This document shows, in pieces, positions 35,231 through 39,232 of a stretch of DNA of 39,232 nucleotides; the first letter of the stretch is position 1, and each line of letters opens with the position of its first letter. Both the position numbers and the translations under genes were made by a program. Source of the DNA: Candidatus Symbiopectobacterium sp. NZEC151 (GTDB lineage: Bacteria > Pseudomonadota > Gammaproteobacteria > Enterobacterales > Enterobacteriaceae); NCBI RefSeq assembly GCF_025962655.1, contig NZ_JAGFPE010000012.1, positions 1-39,232 of the forward strand, in the 5' to 3' direction. Under the pieces are notes generated by a model. That model was not told where the DNA came from. It did no database searches and saw only the letters and a program-made list of their open reading frames with translations.

Positions 35231-35782
35231 ATGATGAAAATCGTTTTACTCAATGACACAACCCTTCCGGTTTACCGCACGGAGCTGGCAGACCTGCTGC
35301 TAGATGCGGTCATGCACGGCGCCTCTGTTGGCTATGAGATGCCTTTGTCGCACGAAACTGCAGCCAGCTATTTTCACGGATTACGCACCTCTCTGGCGGA
35401 GGGGGCACGTTTGCTGTGGATCGCTCGTGACACTCAAGGCATTGTCGGAAGCGTGCAGCTTGAGCTGTGCCAAAAAAGTAATGGTTTGAACCGGGCGGAA
35501 GTGCAAAAACTGCTGGTACACAGCCGCGCACGTCGTCAGGGGATTGGCCGTAAACTGCTGTCGGTGCTAGAAACAACCGCTTTTGAGCTCAATCGCGGCT
35601 TGCTGTATCTGGATACTCAGGCGGGCTCTCCAGCAGAGGCCTTTTACCGCACGCAAGGGTATCGTTATCTGGGAGAAATCCCTGATTATGCCAGTGCGCC
35701 CGATGGTAGCTATCACCCGACCGCCATCTACTACAAGCGCCTGTTTGTCGCCAATCGGATGACACATGCTTTGGCAAGTTAA
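35231..35782 (+). CDS. GNAT-family N-acetyltransferase
   Basis: This 183-aa protein has the GNAT acetyl-CoA motif A: VQKLLVHSRARRQGIGRKLL (91-110), with the RRQGIG pyrophosphate loop at 101-106, and a later AEAFYRTQGYRYLGEIP block. The acceptor is not known. The start is at 35231 or at 35234 (M2); GGAG lies 5-8 nt upstream. It is isolated between the tRNA operon and coaA. It has a sigma-54-type promoter, suggesting nitrogen control or another enhancer-driven signal, and is followed by a hairpin at 35786. Confidence 0.88.
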   Translation: MMKIVLLNDTTLPVYRTELADLLLDAVMHGASVGYEMPLSHETAASYFHGLRTSLAEGARLLWIARDTQGIVGSVQLELCQKSNGLNRAEVQKLLVHSRARRQGIGRKLLSVLETTAFELNRGLLYLDTQAGSPAEAFYRTQGYRYLGEIPDYASAPDGSYHPTAIYYKRLFVANRMTHALAS

Positions 35783-35785
35783 CCG

Positions 35786-35811
35786 TTTCCTGACGCCATT
35801 GCGTCAGGAAA
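35786..35811 (+). terminator. hairpin terminator after the GNAT gene
   Basis: TTTCCTGACGC, loop CATT, GCGTCAGGAAA: a perfect 11-bp stem 3 nt after the stop. The downstream sequence is only weakly T-rich, so it may terminate inefficiently. Confidence 0.65.
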
Positions 35812-35982
35812 TATCATACTGTTGTCTTCTTTTCTGCGTGCCCAACGTGTAACCTGCCTGACATCTACTAATCGAATCACAACATTACCGTGTATGACCA
35901 CCCGCGGCTTATACTCCCAGCTCACACAACGCGTGGGCAGTTTCGCCTCCAGGCAGGATGGTCTATAGGATAAATTGGACAG

Positions 35983-36933
35983 ATGAGAGACAGCGAGCAA
36001 CCTTTGGTAACACCCTACCTACACTTCGATCGCCGTCAATGGGCTGCATTGCGCAATTCAGTACCATTAACGCTGACAGAAGAAGAAATCATCCGGTTGA
36101 AAGGGATCAATGACGAGTTGTCGCTCGATGAAGTTGCCGAAATCTATCTGCCTTTATCACGTCTGCTTAATTTTTATATCAGCTCAAACCTGAGACGCCA
36201 GGCGGTATTGGAGCAGTTTCTCGGCACGAACGGGCAACGCATTCCCTATATTATCGGCATCGCAGGCAGTGTCGCCGTTGGTAAAAGCACCACCGCGCGC
36301 GTATTACAGGCATTGCTAAGCCGTTGGCCCGAGCATCGTCGGGTTGAATTGATCACCACTGATGGTTTTTTACATTCCAAACAGGTGCTTAAAGACAGAA
36401 ACCTGATGCAGAAAAAAGGGTTCCCTGAATCTTACGATATTCATAGCCTGATGAAATTTGTGTCGGATATAAAATCAGGGGCTAAAAAAGTCACTGCGCC
36501 AATATATTCGCATTTGACTTACGATATTGTGCCAAATAGCAATAAAGTGGTGGAACAGCCGGATATTCTTATCCTCGAAGGATTAAACGTCCTGCAAAGC
36601 GGAATGGATTACCCACACGCACAACCACGCGCCTTTGTTTCTGATTTTATTGATTTTTCTATATATGTTGACGCTTCGGAAGCATTATTAAAATCCTGGT
36701 ATATCAACCGGTTTTTAAAATTCCGCCTGGGGGCATTCTCCGATCCTAATTCTTATTTTCATGAGTATGCAAAATTAACGGAAGAGCAAGCGGTGACAAT
36801 CGCAACCAAAATTTGGCGCGATATAAATGAACCTAACTTACACCAAAATATTTTGCCCACCCGTGAGCGCGCCAGCTTGATTATGACCAAAAGCGCTAAT
36901 CATGCCGTTGACTATGTGCGTTTGAGAAAATAG
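35983..36933 (+). CDS. coaA: pantothenate kinase CoaA (type I)
   Basis: CoaA phosphorylates pantothenate, the rate-limiting, CoA-inhibited first step of coenzyme A synthesis. Its 316 aa equal the E. coli length. The P-loop GSVAVGKST is at 95-103 (Lys101). LITTDGFLH (catalytic Asp) and [18 protein letters not shown] follow, and the end reads [10 protein letters not shown]...[11 protein letters not shown]. The ribosome site is weak. The 3' half is more A/T-rich than its neighbours. It runs opposite to birA, as in E. coli. Confidence 0.97.
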   Translation: MRDSEQPLVTPYLHFDRRQWAALRNSVPLTLTEEEIIRLKGINDELSLDEVAEIYLPLSRLLNFYISSNLRRQAVLEQFLGTNGQRIPYIIGIAGSVAVGKSTTARVLQALLSRWPEHRRVELITTDGFLHSKQVLKDRNLMQKKGFPESYDIHSLMKFVSDIKSGAKKVTAPIYSHLTYDIVPNSNKVVEQPDILILEGLNVLQSGMDYPHAQPRAFVSDFIDFSIYVDASEALLKSWYINRFLKFRLGAFSDPNSYFHEYAKLTEEQAVTIATKIWRDINEPNLHQNILPTRERASLIMTKSANHAVDYVRLRK

Positions 36934-36946
36934 CAGAATTACAAGA

Positions 36947-36972
36947 CAGTAGGGGGTAATCCCCCCCTACTG
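36947..36972. terminator. shared hairpin between coaA and birA
   Basis: CAGTAGGGGG (36947-36956) and CCCCCTACTG (36963-36972) form a perfect 10-bp stem between the convergent genes. There is no T-run on either side. It is probably a bidirectional 3'-end hairpin. Confidence 0.65.
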
Positions 36973-36973
36973 A

Positions 36974-37933
36974 CTACTTGCCACGCAGTGATATTTCGCC
37001 ACCAATATAGGCCTTAATCTCGCCGTTCTCTTCGAGTAACAGCGCGCCCTGCTCATCAATTCCACGTTCGATCCCGTGGATCTCGCGCTCACCCATGATC
37101 AATTTCACTGGCCGATTATAGTAATTATCGATGGCTTGCCAGCGAGGGATGAACGAACGCAGTCCACCTTGTTCAAACACTTCCAACGCGTTACTCAATT
37201 CAGTAATCAGCGTAGCGGCCAGGATATTACGATCGATATCGATCCCAGCCTCTTGCAAATTGATCCATTCCTGCGTGACGCCTTGCCCAGAGGAAGGCCG
37301 CATCCGCAAGTTGATGCCAATACCGATCACTAACTGTGCCGCGTCTCCTGTTTTTCCCAGCAACTCAACCAGAATACCGGCCAGTTTGCGATCGTGCATA
37401 TAGAGGTCATTGGGCCATTTTACTTTGACATCATGTGCACCGAGGCGATGCAGCACTTCTGCAATCACGATACCAATCGCCAGGCTCACGCCCACCGCTG
37501 CCGCAGGCCCCTGTTCCAACCGCCAGAACATGGAGAGATAGAGATTGGCACCAAACGGTGATTGCCATTGCCGCCCACGACGACCGCGGCCCGCGTGCTG
37601 GTACTCTGCCACACAGGCATCGCCAGAGTGCAAGCTCTCCAGCCGGTCTAGCAGATACTGATTGGTTGAATCAATAACGGGCAGTACCGCAACGTTATTT
37701 CCGGGGAGTGCGGCACGAATGACATTTTCATCCAGCAATTGCATCGGTTCAGGCAGGCTGTACCCTTTCCCCGTAACGGGAAACACATCCAGCCCCCATT
37801 CTCTGATGGTTTGGATATGTTTGTTGATACCGGCTCGGCTCATTCCCAACAGCTCACCCAGGTATTCACCCGAGTAAAACTCACCGTCGGAAAGAATCTG
37901 GATTAGCGTTAAAGGGACTCGGATATCTTTCAT
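36974..37933 (-). CDS. birA: biotin-protein ligase / biotin operon repressor BirA
   Basis: BirA activates biotin to biotinyl-AMP, attaches it to the AccB carrier, and represses the bio operon as a dimer. It has 319 aa. The N-terminal winged helix-turn-helix (about 22-46, [19 protein letters not shown]) is present. The adenylate loop GRGRRG is at 115-120, followed by KWPNDLY and GILVEL. The start overlaps the murB stop by 4 bp, so murB-birA is coupled. Confidence 0.97.
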   Translation of the reverse strand: MKDIRVPLTLIQILSDGEFYSGEYLGELLGMSRAGINKHIQTIREWGLDVFPVTGKGYSLPEPMQLLDENVIRAALPGNNVAVLPVIDSTNQYLLDRLESLHSGDACVAEYQHAGRGRRGRQWQSPFGANLYLSMFWRLEQGPAAAVGVSLAIGIVIAEVLHRLGAHDVKVKWPNDLYMHDRKLAGILVELLGKTGDAAQLVIGIGINLRMRPSSGQGVTQEWINLQEAGIDIDRNILAATLITELSNALEVFEQGGLRSFIPRWQAIDNYYNRPVKLIMGEREIHGIERGIDEQGALLLEENGEIKAYIGGEISLRGK

Positions 37934-38967
37934 GACAGCACCTCTGTTGCGCTTACTTCACCCTGTGCCGCAATAAAGCGCACTTCCGGCTCAAGCCAGA
38001 GTGCAAATGTCTCTGCAACGTTATCACGCACATAACGCGCCAGTGCAACGATATCGTCGCTCGTCGCCTCATCAAGGTTAACCAGCACCAAAGCCTGCTG
38101 CTGATGGACCGCCGCGCCGCCAATGCGGTGCCCCTTTAACTGGCACTGATCGATAAGCCAGCCAGCAGCAAATTTAACCGTACCGTCGGGCTGTGGATAG
38201 TATGGCGCAGTGGGGTAACGCATCAGAATAGCCTGGGCCTGCTCGGCGCTAACCACCGGATTTTTGAAAAAGCTGCCCGCATTTCCCATCAGCGCGGGAT
38301 CGGGTAATTTCTTACGCCGCATGGCACATACCGTAGTAAAGATAGCATCAGGCGTCGCAGTTGCAGGATCGAGCTGCGCCAAATCACCATAGCCCAATAC
38401 AGGAACCCAGGACTTGGTCAGATGCAGACCTACCGCAATAATGGCAAACCCCTGGCGGTATTCATGCTTGAAGATACTTTCACGATAGCCAAACTGGCAC
38501 TGCTCCGCACTGAGGCGGGTCACCTGATTGAGGGTAAGATCCAAGACATCGACATATGCGCAAAACTGCTTGAACTCAGCGCCATAAGCGCCAATATTTT
38601 GGATAGGTGCCGAGCCAACACAGCCTGGGATCAGCGCCAGATTTTCCAGGCCCGGCACGCCTTGTTGCAGCGTGTACTCGACCAGATGATGCCAGTTCTC
38701 ACCGGCACCAACGTGCAGATGCCATCCGCCATCATCCTCAGCAATCTCAATCCCTTTTATGCGGTTAGCAATGACTGTTCCTGCAAAATCAGCCAAAAAC
38801 AGGACATTGCTACCTTCCCCCAACATCAACACCGGCCTGCTCTGCGCGTTCGCATGACGCCAGGAAGCGACTAACGCATCAGGGGTATCGGCGAAGACTA
38901 CCTCATCGGCATAAACGGGCAAAGAGAAGGTGTGGTAAGGCTTAAGGGATATGGCACTGCTCGTCAT
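37930..38967 (-). CDS. murB: UDP-N-acetylenolpyruvoylglucosamine reductase MurB
   Basis: This FAD enzyme reduces UDP-GlcNAc-enolpyruvate to UDP-MurNAc in cell-wall synthesis. The 345 aa are of the type I form. The FAD-binding GEGSNVLF is at 50-57. The catalytic Arg162 (YRES), the proton-donating Ser232 ([10 protein letters not shown]) and Glu328 (LEPEVRF) are visible. It lies downstream of the rrn operon, as in E. coli. Nothing else is seen in its 150-bp upstream gap. Confidence 0.97.
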   Translation of the reverse strand: MTSSAISLKPYHTFSLPVYADEVVFADTPDALVASWRHANAQSRPVLMLGEGSNVLFLADFAGTVIANRIKGIEIAEDDGGWHLHVGAGENWHHLVEYTLQQGVPGLENLALIPGCVGSAPIQNIGAYGAEFKQFCAYVDVLDLTLNQVTRLSAEQCQFGYRESIFKHEYRQGFAIIAVGLHLTKSWVPVLGYGDLAQLDPATATPDAIFTTVCAMRRKKLPDPALMGNAGSFFKNPVVSAEQAQAILMRYPTAPYYPQPDGTVKFAAGWLIDQCQLKGHRIGGAAVHQQQALVLVNLDEATSDDIVALARYVRDNVAETFALWLEPEVRFIAAQGEVSATEVLS

Positions 38968-39119
38968 CAGAACGTACTCTCCAGATTGAATACGCCGTAG
39001 TTTACCCGATCCCGAACGCCAAATCTCTACGGTCCACGGGCATCTTCAATCCTTGAGTGAGCAATAAAAGGCGAATCATTCCTGATGATAAATGACTGAC
39101 GCTAAAAACCACGCACAGC

Positions 39120-39146
39120 AAAAAGGGCTGTCCTTTCGGACAGCCC
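39120..39146 (-). terminator. rRNA operon terminator
   Basis: GGGCTGTCC (39125-39133), loop TTTC, GGACAGCCC (39138-39146), with a T5 on the minus strand (complement 39120-39124). This is the T1-like terminator of the rrn operon, about 46-73 bases after the 5S end. Confidence 0.9.
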
Positions 39147-39163
39147 CTTCGCTACTTTTCATC

Positions 39164-39180
39164 ATCAGACGTCGTCTGAT
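39164..39180 (-). repeat. palindrome between 5S rRNA and its terminator
   Basis: ATCAGACG-T-CGTCTGAT pairs fully apart from the centre. It lies 12 bases after the 5S 3' end. It is probably a 5S precursor processing or antitermination-related stem, typical of rrn trailers. Confidence 0.6.
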
Positions 39181-39191
39181 AACTGATATAA

Positions 39192-39232
39192 AAGCCTGGC
39201 AGTTCCCTACTCTCACATGGGGAAGCCCCACA
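39192..39232 (-). rRNA. 5S rRNA (3' end only)
   Basis: The minus strand at the right edge reads ...ATGTGAGAGTAGGGAACTGCC AGGC, the 3' end of enterobacterial 5S rRNA. The gene continues beyond the window. The rrn operon points toward murB, the position of rrnB in E. coli. Confidence 0.95.

Noticed and set aside
35240..36940. coaA region as a recent transfer because its 3' half is A/T-rich
   Set aside because: Gene order, length and motifs are those of the native enterobacterial coaA; local base composition alone is too weak.

Overview
The window is chromosomal DNA of an enterobacterium (Enterobacterales, Gammaproteobacteria). Gene order is the conserved E. coli 90-min segment between two rRNA operons, read in reverse: rrn promoters, purHD, yjaH-hupA, yjaG-nfi-hemE-nudC, rsd, thiCEFSGH, rpoC-rpoB, rplL-rplJ, rplA-rplK, nusG-secE, tufB with four tRNAs, coaA, birA-murB, and the 3' end of a 5S rRNA. 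Protein lengths and motifs match E. coli almost exactly (RpoB 1342, RpoC 1407, HU-alpha 90, CoaA 316 aa). zraPSR, normally near hupA-purD in E. coli, is absent, and an accessory block sits between thiH and rpoC. A plant-associated genus of the Pectobacteriaceae type is plausible, but this is a guess.

Left part (1-8100): a tandem P1/P2 rRNA promoter pair points left, out of the window. The PurR-controlled purHD operon points right. A tandem 48-bp palindromic repeat follows purD. A leftward run then holds yjaH-hupA and yjaG-nfi-hemE-nudC. Middle part (8100-14650): rsd, then a TPP riboswitch controlling thiCEFSGH, whose genes overlap or abut (thiazole and pyrimidine branches of thiamine synthesis).

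Accessory block (14670-20560): a MocR-type regulator (YjiR-like) diverges from a small DUF1127 protein (YjiS-like). Next come an inner-membrane histidine kinase with a periplasmic domain, a FixJ/LuxR-type response regulator overlapping it by 4 bp, a secreted GlcG/HbpS-family protein, and a convergent shikimate:proton symporter (ShiA). The order suggests an undescribed sensing module: a periplasmic accessory protein, a two-component system and an aromatic-acid uptake protein. This is the most interesting part of the window.

Right part (20700-39232): the transcription/translation block rpoBC, rplJL, rplKA, secE-nusG, and the tRNA-tufB operon, all leftward. Its regulatory sites are visible: L10 leader, rplL-rpoB attenuator hairpins, PL10, PL11 and a symmetric secE promoter. 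A GNAT acetyltransferase with a near-consensus sigma-54 promoter lies between the tRNA operon and coaA. birA and murB follow, and the window ends in an rrn terminator and a partial 5S rRNA. The window is therefore essentially the unique DNA between two rrn operons in direct orientation.
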